Shown piece after piece: positions 9,099 through 17,797 of a stretch of DNA of 60,387 bases; position 1 is the stretch's first letter, and every line of letters starts with the position of its first letter. The DNA is from Chloroflexi bacterium AL-N1 (GTDB lineage: Bacteria > Chloroflexota > Chloroflexia > Chloroflexales > Roseiflexaceae), in NCBI GenBank assembly GCA_013122435.1, contig WYDT01000043.1:1-60387 (forward strand). The letters are read 5' to 3'. The notes below the pieces were generated by a model. It did no database searches, had not been told where the DNA came from, and saw only the letters and a program-made list of their open reading frames with translations. The position numbers were made by a program, and so were the translations under genes.

Positions 9099-9401
9099 TT
9101 AACAAGAACCACAGGAACCATCAGAGTCTTCACTATGGCTGGAACCATCACTACATTTCCATCTAATGTCTTTCCACCAATATTTTGTAAATTCCCACGG
9201 ACGCCAACAATTAGCACAACCTTCACTATAACTCCAGTCAGTTTGGTGCGAGCCAGGAGGACACTCACCAGCCGCAAGAACATTTGTTGTACCGATTTGC
9301 CAGCTTGTTATCAACGCAGCACCAATAATCAATGCCAGGGCAAACATCCTAAACCTGTAAACAACACCTTGGAAACATTCAATTGAACCATGAATTGACA
9401 T
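9099..9401 (-). CDS. small secreted six-cysteine peptide precursor
   Basis: A 100-residue precursor. ATG 9401 follows a near-perfect ribosome-binding site (AAGGAGGG); the longer frame from 9449 lacks one. Residues about 18-44 are a signal sequence (RMFALALIIGAALITSW, ending NVLAAG). The predicted mature part is about 55 residues with six cysteines (47, 62, 65, 83, 97, 100), including two CxxC pairs (CANC, CGSC), unusually many aromatic residues (W56, W66, W69, W75, W76, W81) and an acidic Ser-rich tail before the last two cysteines. I do not recognise a family. It lies between an OmpR-type regulator and a redoxin/ABC-exporter operon, which suggests a disulfide-bonded secreted peptide, perhaps a bacteriocin, a signal, or a metal- or redox-active peptide. 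The function is unproven. Confidence 0.75.
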   Translation of the reverse strand: MSIHGSIECFQGVVYRFRMFALALIIGAALITSWQIGTTNVLAAGECPPGSHQTDWSYSEGCANCWRPWEFTKYWWKDIRWKCSDGSSHSEDSDGSCGSC

Positions 9402-9520
9402 GTGTCCCTCCTTATAAAATGTATACCTTCTTTCATAAGAATACACCATTGACCTAAAAAAAATCTAAATAATCGAACAAAAAGCTAAAGAATATCTAAT
9501 GCTTGTAAGAACATAGCTTT

Positions 9521-10204
9521 TTACTGGTCCTGCTGTCTGAAGCGATAGCCAACCTTAGGTTCTGTAAGAATATACCTCGGCTCTTTAGGATATGGTTCAA
9601 TCTTGCGACGTAATTGGTTAATAAAAACATGGAGAGTGGCTACACTCGTCTCATACCCTTTACCCCAAACTTTTTCCAGCAGCCACTGGTGTGTCATAAT
9701 ACTACCTGCATTAGACGCAAGTACAACTAATAGATCGTACTCAGTAGGTGTCAGACGAATATTGTGATTGCCAATTATTACCTGTCGTCGTGTAAGATCG
9801 ATCTTTAAGTCACCATGTTGCAGTAAAGTCTGATGCATGTGTTGTCCATGACGACGCAATACCACATGAACACGAGCTAATAATTCATTCGCACCAAATG
9901 GCTTACACAGATAATCATCAGCACCATGTTCTAAACATTTTACCTTTATCATTTCATCATGACATTTTGAAATAATGATAACTGGTAAATCATATAAGTC
10001 CTGTACTTGCGTAAACAACTCAAAGCCATCTATATCTGACAAAAACAGATCCATAAGCACTATATCTGGTAGGTGATTATTAATAACACGTAGTCCATCT
10101 CCTCCATTTTGAACAGTGGTAATACGATAGTGGTGCACCTTAAACACCTTTCCGACCATATAACAAATCCCTGGATCACTATCAATCAACACAATATGTT
10201 TCAC
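9521..10204 (-). CDS. OmpR/PhoB-family response regulator
   Basis: A 227-residue regulator with an N-terminal receiver domain (acidic D8 and D10, phospho-acceptor D52 in DIVLMDLFL, S79, K101 in LCKPF) and a C-terminal winged-helix domain (LTPTEYDLLVVLASNAG, HVFINQLRRKIEP, GYRF). All receiver residues needed for phosphorylation are present. GTG 10204 is chosen because AGGAG lies seven bases upstream; ATG 10219 would put the ribosome-binding site inside the gene. No histidine kinase is adjacent, so it is an orphan in this window. The secreted-peptide/ABC cluster starts 120 bases downstream on the same strand and is its most likely target or co-transcribed partner. A G-rich tandem repeat lies about 50 bases upstream. 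Confidence 0.92.
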   Translation of the reverse strand: MKHIVLIDSDPGICYMVGKVFKVHHYRITTVQNGGDGLRVINNHLPDIVLMDLFLSDIDGFELFTQVQDLYDLPVIIISKCHDEMIKVKCLEHGADDYLCKPFGANELLARVHVVLRRHGQHMHQTLLQHGDLKIDLTRRQVIIGNHNIRLTPTEYDLLVVLASNAGSIMTHQWLLEKVWGKGYETSVATLHVFINQLRRKIEPYPKEPRYILTEPKVGYRFRQQDQ

Positions 10205-10255
10205 CAACAAACTCCTCATTCAGTAGACGCGACACTATAACAACCACCCCATCCA

Positions 10256-10350
10256 GGATGGGTAGGATGGGTAGGATGGGTAGGATGGGTAGGATGGGTA
10301 GGATGGGTAGGATGGGTAGGATGGGTAGGATGGGTAGGATGGGTAGGATG
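10256..10350. repeat. 9-bp tandem repeat, ten full copies (GGATGGGTA)
   Basis: Ten perfect uninterrupted copies of GGATGGGTA plus a partial copy GGATG. Each copy has a GGG run separated from the next by six bases, so the plus strand meets a loose G-quadruplex pattern (G3N6 repeated). The array is upstream of the response-regulator start at 10204, in the likely promoter region. Perfect identity suggests a recent or slippage-prone array that could vary in length. It is too short and lacks spacers, so it is not a CRISPR. Confidence 0.97.
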
Positions 10351-10760
10351 ATTAACAAGATAAACTTAAGTTCTCTAAACTTTCATAATCTTGTTGCCAA
10401 ATATTAGCATATCCTGTTTGTAAATGCAATACTATTCTTAAACCAAGATAAAATAAGTAAGGAGAACCTTATGACAAATCAATAGATATAGTTATAATCA
10501 GATCTACTATTTCATCACGTTGTCGAACGGGTTTTGGAGTACAGCAGCATAGTTGCTGCGTCAAAGTAAAGTATGGTTCCTGCATTTTGCAAGATACGAT
10601 CAATCTTCATTTTATATTGTCAGTCTTTAACCACTTTACTGTGCAAACTTGCATCATGTCCACCCATATATGCTAAAATACAAAGAACCGTATTAGTATT
10701 AAATATATCTTTGCATCGAGGGTTTGCTGGATGCAAAGAATGTATTGGAAGAGGTCAGCG
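10351..10760. other. 410-base intergenic region before the aldolase gene
   Basis: Mostly AT-rich non-coding DNA. It holds a strong ribosome-binding site (TAAGGAG) in front of a four-codon frame ATG ACA AAT CAA TAG at 10471-10485, which may be a leader peptide or a gene remnant. It also holds a small hairpin GCAGCA-TAGT-TGCTGC at 10544-10559. Nothing else was recognised. Confidence 0.45.
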
Positions 10761-11831
10761 ATGATCGATCGTATTGCAGAACTGTTAGGGAATGACGCTA
10801 CATCCCTCCTTGAACATCAGTGCCAGACTATTGGTAAAGATCAGATCCATCTTCCTGGAAGCGATTTTGTTGATCGTGTTTGGGCTGTGTCAGATCGCAA
10901 CGTTCCAGTGCTCCGCAGCCTTCAGACCTTGTTTAGCACAGGTCGTCTCGCCAACACTGGCTACATGTCCATTCTTCCCGTAGACCAGGGAATTGAGCAC
11001 TCGGCAGGTGCATCGTTTGCACCAAACCCAGCTTATTTTGACCCTGAGAACATCGTGAAACTGGCAATCGAAGGTGGATGTAATGCAGTTGCCTCAACCT
11101 ACGGCGTGTTAGGTACAGTTGCACGTAAGTACGCCCACAAGATTCCTTTCATCGTCAAAATTAACCACAACGAGTTCCTGACCTACCCCAACACGTATGA
11201 CCAGATCATGTTTGGTAACCTGAAGGAAGCCAAAGAAATGGGTGCCGTCGCTGTTGGAGCAACAATCTACTTTGGTTCCGAGGAGTCAAATCGACAGATT
11301 GTCGAAGTGGCTGAAGCATTCGCCATGGCACACGAACTTGGCATGACAACTATTCTGTGGTGCTACCTGCGAAACAGTGGGTTCAAGGTCGGTGGTGTGG
11401 ATTACCATGCATCGGCAGATCTGACAGGGCAAGCCAACCATCTCGGTGTTACCATTGAGGCCGATGTCATCAAGCAGAAACTGCCTGAAAACAATGGTGG
11501 CTACAACGCTATTAACTCGAAGGAAAATCCCTACGGCAAGACGAATAAGAAAGTTTATAGCGAACTGACCAGCGATAACCCGATTGATCTGGTGCGCTAT
11601 CAGGTCGCCAACTGCTACATGGGCCGGGTCAGTCTGATCAACTCCGGTGGCGCCTCCAGCGGTGAAAGCGATCTGGCCGAGGCCGTACGCACAGCCGTCA
11701 TCAACAAGCGTGGTGGTGGTGCTGGTCTTATTTCTGGTCGGAAGGCATTCCAGCGCCCAATGAAAGAGGGTGCAGCCCTCCTCAACGCAATTCAGGATGT
11801 CTATCTCTCCGAAGATATCACCGTCGCCTAA
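10761..11831 (+). CDS. fbaB: class I fructose-bisphosphate aldolase (DhnA/FbaB type)
   Basis: A 356-residue TIM-barrel enzyme of the archaeal/bacterial class I aldolase family, cleaving fructose 1,6-bisphosphate in glycolysis or forming it in gluconeogenesis. Recognisable blocks are SILPVDQGIEHSAG, GGCNAVASTYGVLG, PFIVKINHNEF (region of a conserved lysine), GAVAVGATIYFG and LWCYLRNSGF. No metal-binding histidine set of class II aldolases is present. ATG 10761 follows GGAAGAGG by a few bases; an upstream in-frame ATG at 10731 lacks a comparable site and would add non-conserved residues. It is a single-gene unit ended by a symmetrical terminator. Confidence 0.92.
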   Translation: MIDRIAELLGNDATSLLEHQCQTIGKDQIHLPGSDFVDRVWAVSDRNVPVLRSLQTLFSTGRLANTGYMSILPVDQGIEHSAGASFAPNPAYFDPENIVKLAIEGGCNAVASTYGVLGTVARKYAHKIPFIVKINHNEFLTYPNTYDQIMFGNLKEAKEMGAVAVGATIYFGSEESNRQIVEVAEAFAMAHELGMTTILWCYLRNSGFKVGGVDYHASADLTGQANHLGVTIEADVIKQKLPENNGGYNAINSKENPYGKTNKKVYSELTSDNPIDLVRYQVANCYMGRVSLINSGGASSGESDLAEAVRTAVINKRGGGAGLISGRKAFQRPMKEGAALLNAIQDVYLSEDITVA

Positions 11832-11851
11832 ACACACGAGCAGAAGAAACG

Positions 11852-11882
11852 AAAAATGCTACCGACTGCGGGTAGCATTTTC
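11852..11882. terminator. bidirectional intrinsic terminator
   Basis: A 10-bp perfect stem, AAATGCTACC (11854-11863) with GGTAGCATTT (11871-11880), and a 7-base loop. Short T-runs occur on both strands. It sits between the convergent aldolase gene and the ABC permease gene and can serve both. Confidence 0.8.
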
Positions 11883-11907
11883 ACAATGTGCAACATGCGA
11901 AAATATG

Positions 11908-12774
11908 TCAATTTGGTCCAGTAATATCACGTTTCCTAAAAAAATAGATGGCAGTTGTCACAAACGAAACACAGTAAAATCCAATGATAATAGTCGCCTG
12001 TGGCATTGATGGTATATCCGTCATAACAACGCCGGTTAGTAACTCTGGTGTCAAACCAAAAGCGCGACTGTTCAGATCAACAAATGTCGTGATGTTCTGC
12101 TGAACCGTCAAATTATAGATGGCCTGCCATACACCACCCAACTGTGCGAATGTTGCAAACGCACCAAAACTCACATCAACCGCGAGATAGACCAGACCAA
12201 CTGCCAAACCAACCAGCAGCGAACGTCCATAGATAGTCATACAGAACGTAAGCAAAACATAGGGTAACAACACATAAAGTGCACGCAATATCGCTATTGG
12301 CAGTTGCAGAAGCGTCGCGATACTGGGAACACCCGCGCCGCCCGCCGCACTACCAACCAACCAGCCAGCGATCATACCAACCACAAGCGTGATGAGTATG
12401 GCAACCAGCAACATCAACAAGATTGTGGCAAGCTTTGCCGCGATATATCTCACGCGTGCAGGATGACGTGACAGCTCAGTACGCAGCGTTCCCCAACTGT
12501 ATTCACTGCCCATCATGCCAGCTGTCAGAATAACAGCAAAAATACCACCAAGCCCATTGACATGGCCAAAGATACCGCCAAAGATACCGGGAAAAGCCAG
12601 GCGTTTGGTGGTTTCTTCAATCTGCGCGGGGTGGAGTATCCCCTGTCCAATCATAGAAATGACGAGAAATTGCAGAAACTGAGCAACCAATAAAAGTAAC
12701 CAGATTGATAGCAAAATCCATGTCATTGGTCGTTTGGTGAGTTTCAACCATTCAGCATGTATGAGATGTAGCAT
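11908..12774 (-). CDS. ABC-2 transporter permease
   Basis: A 288-residue membrane protein. It begins HLIHAEWLKLTKRPMTWIL, the amphipathic start typical of ABC-2 (BcrB/NatB-like) permeases, followed by six hydrophobic segments, with the motif GSEYSWGTLRTELSRHPARV in the cytosolic coupling region. It lies 11 bases downstream of the gene for its ATPase partner on the same strand. The pair resembles exporters for peptide antibiotics or sodium, but the substrate cannot be read from the sequence. The gene ends at the shared terminator near 11870. Confidence 0.9.
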   Translation of the reverse strand: MLHLIHAEWLKLTKRPMTWILLSIWLLLLVAQFLQFLVISMIGQGILHPAQIEETTKRLAFPGIFGGIFGHVNGLGGIFAVILTAGMMGSEYSWGTLRTELSRHPARVRYIAAKLATILLMLLVAILITLVVGMIAGWLVGSAAGGAGVPSIATLLQLPIAILRALYVLLPYVLLTFCMTIYGRSLLVGLAVGLVYLAVDVSFGAFATFAQLGGVWQAIYNLTVQQNITTFVDLNSRAFGLTPELLTGVVMTDIPSMPQATIIIGFYCVSFVTTAIYFFRKRDITGPN

Positions 12775-12785
12775 AACGATGAACT

Positions 12786-13700
12786 TTATCTATGTGATAC
12801 TGACTCACCTGTCACCTCGAGGAAGAAATCTTCCAGACGCTCCTTATGGACACGTAGCTCTCTCACCGTGATTGCATTACCAATCAAAAGCGCATTAATT
12901 TCAGCAATACGATCTCCATCTGCGTGAACAAAGAGATACTCATCACGCCGCTCAACATCGGTAATCCAATCGATAGCAGCAAGCAACGACTCCGCCTGCT
13001 CAATATCACTCCCAATCTGTACCATGATCCCCTGGTTATGTTGAAGTAACTCCGCAACACGACCCTGTGTCACAATTTTACCCTCTTTGAGAATGGCAAC
13101 GCGCTCACACAACTGTTCGACTTCATGCAATTGGTGACTCGAAAAGAAGATGGTGCGCCCCCTCTCAGCGAGCGAACATACCAAGTCGCGCATCTCCTGT
13201 TGTCCAGCCGGATCAAGACCATTGGTTGGCTCATCAAGGATGATCAGTTGTGGTTCGTGAAGCAATGCCGCAGCAACTCCCAAACGCTGTCGCATTCCCT
13301 GAGAGTAGGTCTTAAAGACACTCTTGGCTCGGTCACTCAGCTCTACCATGGCTAAGACATCGTCTATACGCTGCACAGGGATATTGCTGGCATACGCTAA
13401 CACCCGCAAATTATCTCGTCCTGACAAATAGGGATAAAAAGCGGGGGCTTCAATCATCGCTCCGACTGCGCGTAACGCCTCCGTTGGGGCTGTTTGCACA
13501 TCGTGCCCAAGAACAAACGCACGACCAGAGGTTGGCCGTATCAAACCGAGTAACATCCCAATCGTCGTCGTCTTGCCGGCGCCATTGGGTCCAAGAAAAC
13601 CAAAGATTTCACCTGGTTTGATATCCAGCGATATATTTTCAACCGCCGTGAAATCGCCAAAGCGTTTGGTGAGCTTTTCTGTGAGGATAACTGAGTCCAT
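12786..13700 (-). CDS. ABC transporter ATP-binding protein (BcrA/NatA-like)
   Basis: A 304-residue ATPase with Walker A GPNGAGKTTT near residue 40, signature YSQGMRQRLGVAAAL (SQGM in place of the usual SGGQ), Walker B LIILDEPTNGLDPAG and switch histidine FFSSHQLHEVEQ. The C-terminal 80 residues match the DUF4162-like extension common in drug/peptide exporter ATPases. It forms a two-gene operon with the downstream permease (11908-12774). ATG 13700 opens directly into DSVILTEKLTKRFGD. No regulator is adjacent. Confidence 0.93.
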   Translation of the reverse strand: MDSVILTEKLTKRFGDFTAVENISLDIKPGEIFGFLGPNGAGKTTTIGMLLGLIRPTSGRAFVLGHDVQTAPTEALRAVGAMIEAPAFYPYLSGRDNLRVLAYASNIPVQRIDDVLAMVELSDRAKSVFKTYSQGMRQRLGVAAALLHEPQLIILDEPTNGLDPAGQQEMRDLVCSLAERGRTIFFSSHQLHEVEQLCERVAILKEGKIVTQGRVAELLQHNQGIMVQIGSDIEQAESLLAAIDWITDVERRDEYLFVHADGDRIAEINALLIGNAITVRELRVHKERLEDFFLEVTGESVSHR

Positions 13701-13845
13701 AAGCCTCTAATTGGAGTTGTAGAACGATAAACAAAAACAATATAACTCCACAAATAACAGCGTTATAGCACCTGTACAAGCATTGAACATAGCTCCCGAT
13801 AACACCATCATACGTTTGATCAGAAGCTATCCATACACACGCAAC

Positions 13846-15297
13846 TCATTCCTTCGACAATGCTTGCTCAAGAGCAGATTGAGCTGCTTGCGGATTAGCC
13901 TGTCCCTTGGTGGCTTTCATAATCTGACCCACCAAAAACTTGATAGAGGCGGTTTTTCCACTGTGATAGTCTGCCACAACTTTGGGATTGGCTGCGATGA
14001 TATCACGTGCAAGCGTTGTTAATTCATCGCCAGTGCCAATAACCTGCATCCCTTGTTCCGTAACAACCTGTGTGGGTGATTGTCCCGTACGAAAGGAGAT
14101 TTCAAAAACCTCTTTGGCACTGGTCCGGGTAATCGTCCCTTTGGTAAGCAAGCTTTGAACTTCACCAATAAACCCAGGTCGGAAACGTGGTTCAATCGCA
14201 GAAAGATCTTCACCCGTCTCGTTGAGCAAGCGCAGTAACTCGCCAGAGAACCAGTTCACAACCTCTTTAGGCCCCACATTGAAGGTCTTGGCAGTCGCCA
14301 CGGCACGTTCAAAGTAGTCGGCACGTTGTCGATCGCTTGTGACTGTTTCGGCATCAATTGTCGATAGTTCGTACGTCTCTATAAAACGGTTACGACACGC
14401 ATCTGGTAATTCGGGAAGCGCTGACCGACGTTCATCGATCCATTCCTGTGATAAATAGATCGGCGGGATATCGGGCTCTGGAAAATAGCGATAATCGTTT
14501 GAATCTTCTTTGACACGTTGCAGAACCGTTTTGCCAGTAGCGTCATTCCAGCCACGGGTCGACTGGAGGATTGTGTTGCCAGCCTTTAATTCTTTGATTT
14601 GTCGATCTGCTTCATACACCAACGCCCGTTCAACTGAACGAAACGAATTCATGTTTTTGATCTCGACCTTGGCACCATATTCCTGCTGGCCTTTTGGTCG
14701 GACGGATATATTCGCATCACAACGTAATGCACCATCCTCCATATTCCCTGTATTGACGCCAATCCACATAAGAATTTGCCGTAACTTCTGGAAGTATCGG
14801 CGAGCTTCGTCTGGTGATCCAATATCGGGTTCCGACACGATTTCCATAAGTGGCACACCAGCACGATTGAAATCGACTAGCATGGAACCATCAGGCATCA
14901 GAAAACGCTTACCTGTATCTTCTTCGATATGCAACCGACCGATGCGAATACGCTTCGAACCCATATCAGACTCAACTTCGACCCAGCCATGCACACAGAT
15001 CGGATCTTCGAACTGTGTTCGTTGGTACGAAGAGGGCAAATCAGGATAAAAATAATTTTTGCGGCTGATAATATTTTCTGGTTGAACCTGACAATTGAGT
15101 GCCAACCCCGTTAATGCAGCTAACTCGATAGCGTGACGGTTGATGACCGGCAGTGCTCCGGGTAGACCAAGGCAGACAGGATCAAGAATCGTATTCGGTG
15201 GGGCGTTTGCATAATCTGCGCTTGAGGCAGAAAACATTTTCGACGCGGTTAAAATTTGCGCGTGAACCTCAAGCCCAATCGTAACTTCATATTCCAT
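13846..15297 (-). CDS. gatB: aspartyl/glutamyl-tRNA amidotransferase subunit B
   Basis: A 483-residue kinase-like subunit of the GatCAB amidotransferase, which converts misacylated Glu-tRNA(Gln) or Asp-tRNA(Asn) to the correct amide form. Hallmarks are EVTIGLEVHAQ at the N-terminus, CLGLPGALPVIN, RKNYFYPDLPSSYQ, LHIEEDTGK, DFNRAGVPLMEIVSEPD and MEDGALRCDANISVRP. The C-terminal 130 residues form the tail/YqeY-like tRNA-binding domain ending SALEQALSKE. The start is ATG 15297 after GAGGGACGC. A longer open frame to 15414 would add residues foreign to the family. gatA and gatC are not in the window, as is common in this phylum. Confidence 0.97.
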   Translation of the reverse strand: MEYEVTIGLEVHAQILTASKMFSASSADYANAPPNTILDPVCLGLPGALPVINRHAIELAALTGLALNCQVQPENIISRKNYFYPDLPSSYQRTQFEDPICVHGWVEVESDMGSKRIRIGRLHIEEDTGKRFLMPDGSMLVDFNRAGVPLMEIVSEPDIGSPDEARRYFQKLRQILMWIGVNTGNMEDGALRCDANISVRPKGQQEYGAKVEIKNMNSFRSVERALVYEADRQIKELKAGNTILQSTRGWNDATGKTVLQRVKEDSNDYRYFPEPDIPPIYLSQEWIDERRSALPELPDACRNRFIETYELSTIDAETVTSDRQRADYFERAVATAKTFNVGPKEVVNWFSGELLRLLNETGEDLSAIEPRFRPGFIGEVQSLLTKGTITRTSAKEVFEISFRTGQSPTQVVTEQGMQVIGTGDELTTLARDIIAANPKVVADYHSGKTASIKFLVGQIMKATKGQANPQAAQSALEQALSKE

Positions 15298-15417
15298 GCG
15301 TCCCTCCACAAGACCTTTTCGCTTCGCTATTATAGCATAGCAGTAGCATGCTTGTGATGCTTCTGGTAAGAGTGATAGCATGGTGTGAGAGACACACAGT
15401 GTTGAATAGGACACCCA

Positions 15418-17286
15418 CTACGAAACTTTTTCAGTTGGTATCAATGGTGTATGCGGTTTGGGGACGGTAGTGGGAAGACAAACAGTAAATGTAGAACCTT
15501 TGCCTGGCGTACTGACGGCGATAATCTCACCACCCATCATGTTGCAGAACCGCTGACTGATCGCCAAACCAAGCCCGGTTCCACCATACACATGGGGCGT
15601 TTGTGTTGCGACTTGCGTAAATTCCTGAAAGAGGTGTTTCATTTGGTCTGGGGCAATTCCTGCACCTGTATCAGCAATAGAAAAAATGACCCATTCCTGA
15701 CCATTTCGCAACTCACAGTCAACCGAAAGAGTAACCAAACCTTGCATGGTGAATTTTGTCGCATTGCTTAGCAGATTAAACAGAATCTGACGAGTTTTGG
15801 TCATATCAGCATACATCGAAGTGGGCAGATTATGGCACTGGACAGTCAACGTATTGCCATTTTGTTTTGCCAACGGTTGAATAATCGCAATGACTTGCTC
15901 CACCAGCAGTGGAACATCAAAAGTCTCCAGGTAGAGTTCCATTTTGCCAGCTTCAATCTTGGACATATCAAGAACAGATGTTACGAGATTGAGTAAATGC
16001 TGGCCCGCATCCTCAATGGCAGCCACATCAGGTATCAGAGCTGTCTGATGCGTTTTGGCTATCTGGATTTTCAATAATTGACTATAGCCAAGTATGGCAG
16101 TGAGCGGCGTACGCAACTCATGGCTCATATTCGCCAGAAATGTGCTCTTCGCACGACTGGCGGTCTCCGCGGCTTCTTTGGCCATGGACAATTTGGCATG
16201 GAGTGCTATGAGTTCTTCATTTTGGAGCCGTAAGGCCTCTTCGGAGCGTTTACGTTCGGTAATATCGCGCCAGACAACCAGACGACCATTATACCGTCCA
16301 CGTCGATCACGAAGGGAGGAAATTCGCAGATCAAACACCCGCTGCTCACGCCCCACACCCGTGATGAATTCCTCCGCAACCTCGGTCTTGTGCAAGTAGC
16401 GCTCAAGTACGTCCGGCCACCGTGCGAAAGCTGCATCAATGGCATGCCCGATCAGGTCAGAGGCGGTGTGTTTTAGATCTTGTTCAGCCGCCGTATTGAG
16501 ATCAACAATACGGTTATGCTGATCAACAACGATTACACCATCTTCCATATGCTCAATGACCAGATCTCGTGCAATGGGTACCACATCGAGCAATCGGTAG
16601 CGGAAAATACCATAAGCCATAGCGCAACAGGAAAGCGCAAAACCTAAAGGGGTCAGATCGATAAAGGACCAGGGATTGAGGCCAGAGATGTACAACGCAT
16701 TGCCAATCCATGGAGGAAACACACCCAACAATAAAATACTAGCCTGTCCGCGGTACAGGTGGGGTGCACGAACAAAGGTAAGTACCAGCAACACCGTGCC
16801 AGTAAGCAGCCCAACGTACGAATACACAATACACGCCCAGAAACCAAGACCATGATCAAAATCAAGAATAGGTAGTAAACCATCAGTAATGAGCGTTATA
16901 TTGGGCCAGATTAATCCATGCAATTCATTGGTCCACACAAGCAGCAAAATCACAATGGGGCTGATGAGAAGGAGTGGAATGGTGCGTCGATTCAACCATT
17001 GACCGCGTGCAGTGACTTGTAATGCAAACCCCAGCCAGGCAAGGGCGACTGTCACAATACCAAAATATTGCACTTTGGCCCAGAAAAGCTTAGTATCAAA
17101 TTGATTGGTTACGAGTTCAAGCACATAACCAAAAGACCATACTGCTACTGCAATAGCAAGTAATACTAATGGCTTTGACCCTGTAATGGTGTGTCGTCTC
17201 CACGCAAAAACACCAATTGCAGATGAGAACGATCCTGCAAGAGCCAACAATACAACATATACTGGTATGTTTTGAAATTGAGTCAT
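15418..17286 (-). CDS. 7TM-sensor hybrid-less histidine kinase with PAS domain
   Basis: A 622-residue membrane sensor kinase. Residues 1-235 contain seven hydrophobic segments of the histidine-kinase N-terminal 7TM type. Residues about 240-345 are a PAS domain (MEDGVIVVDQHNRIVDLNTA, ending VVWRDITERKRSEE). A short coiled coil follows, then the dimerisation domain with phospho-acceptor H389 (LANMSHELRTPL) and a complete ATPase domain (LLSNATKF, DTGAGIAPDQM, GGTGLGLAIS). It should autophosphorylate and signal to an unlinked response regulator; none is adjacent. It is transcribed alone, 120 bases upstream of gatB on the same strand. The ligand is unknown. Confidence 0.93.
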   Translation of the reverse strand: MTQFQNIPVYVVLLALAGSFSSAIGVFAWRRHTITGSKPLVLLAIAVAVWSFGYVLELVTNQFDTKLFWAKVQYFGIVTVALAWLGFALQVTARGQWLNRRTIPLLLISPIVILLLVWTNELHGLIWPNITLITDGLLPILDFDHGLGFWACIVYSYVGLLTGTVLLVLTFVRAPHLYRGQASILLLGVFPPWIGNALYISGLNPWSFIDLTPLGFALSCCAMAYGIFRYRLLDVVPIARDLVIEHMEDGVIVVDQHNRIVDLNTAAEQDLKHTASDLIGHAIDAAFARWPDVLERYLHKTEVAEEFITGVGREQRVFDLRISSLRDRRGRYNGRLVVWRDITERKRSEEALRLQNEELIALHAKLSMAKEAAETASRAKSTFLANMSHELRTPLTAILGYSQLLKIQIAKTHQTALIPDVAAIEDAGQHLLNLVTSVLDMSKIEAGKMELYLETFDVPLLVEQVIAIIQPLAKQNGNTLTVQCHNLPTSMYADMTKTRQILFNLLSNATKFTMQGLVTLSVDCELRNGQEWVIFSIADTGAGIAPDQMKHLFQEFTQVATQTPHVYGGTGLGLAISQRFCNMMGGEIIAVSTPGKGSTFTVCLPTTVPKPHTPLIPTEKVS

Positions 17287-17797
17287 GCGTATTGGTTGTA
17301 CATAGTCGTTGGGGCAACGTACACTTTCTGAGCGCCTCTCCCGTAATCACACCATCCCACGTATATTAAATCCCGCGTTGTTTACAACGATGTACGTAAG
17401 TAGTCTTGTTCATGTAGTATCATGCGAAGCAGGTCGGGGCTTGTTGGCAAGTGTGCAAGCATTACTGAATGTCTTGCAGAAATAGTCATCTATACAATAA
17501 CCGTATTATTGATACCACACTGTAGCGTATTATAGAATTGTATGCTACTTCTCATGATACCACAGCCTCAACCAAAATAGATAGCCTAAGGACGTATTGA
17601 ATCAAAAATACGTAGCTTTATCATACCTCTCAATGGCTTAATAATACAATAGTGTGAAGTTTTCCACAGAGCTAAATATCCCCATTCTTTGTATTCCATA
17701 AAACTAAATAAATAAAAAGAGGCCGTTTACTTCGTATAGATCAATAAGCCACCATATAAGCTTCCCTCACATAGGGGTATTTGACAAGGAGGGTGCT
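17287..17797. other. 511-base intergenic region between divergent genes
   Basis: The region lies between the start of the sensor kinase (minus) and the start of the cupredoxin protein (plus), so it must hold promoters for both. It is AT-rich in its right half. No gene, tRNA, long repeat or strong hairpin was seen. The only clear signal is AAGGAGGG at 17788-17795, just before ATG 17798. Confidence 0.5.

Noticed and set aside
10256..10350. Possible CRISPR-like array
   Set aside because: The 9-bp units are contiguous with no spacers and there are no cas genes nearby; it is a simple tandem repeat.
14510..15049. Long plus-strand open frame opposite gatB
   Set aside because: It is antisense to a strongly conserved gene and has an Arg/Ser-rich composition typical of a shadow frame.
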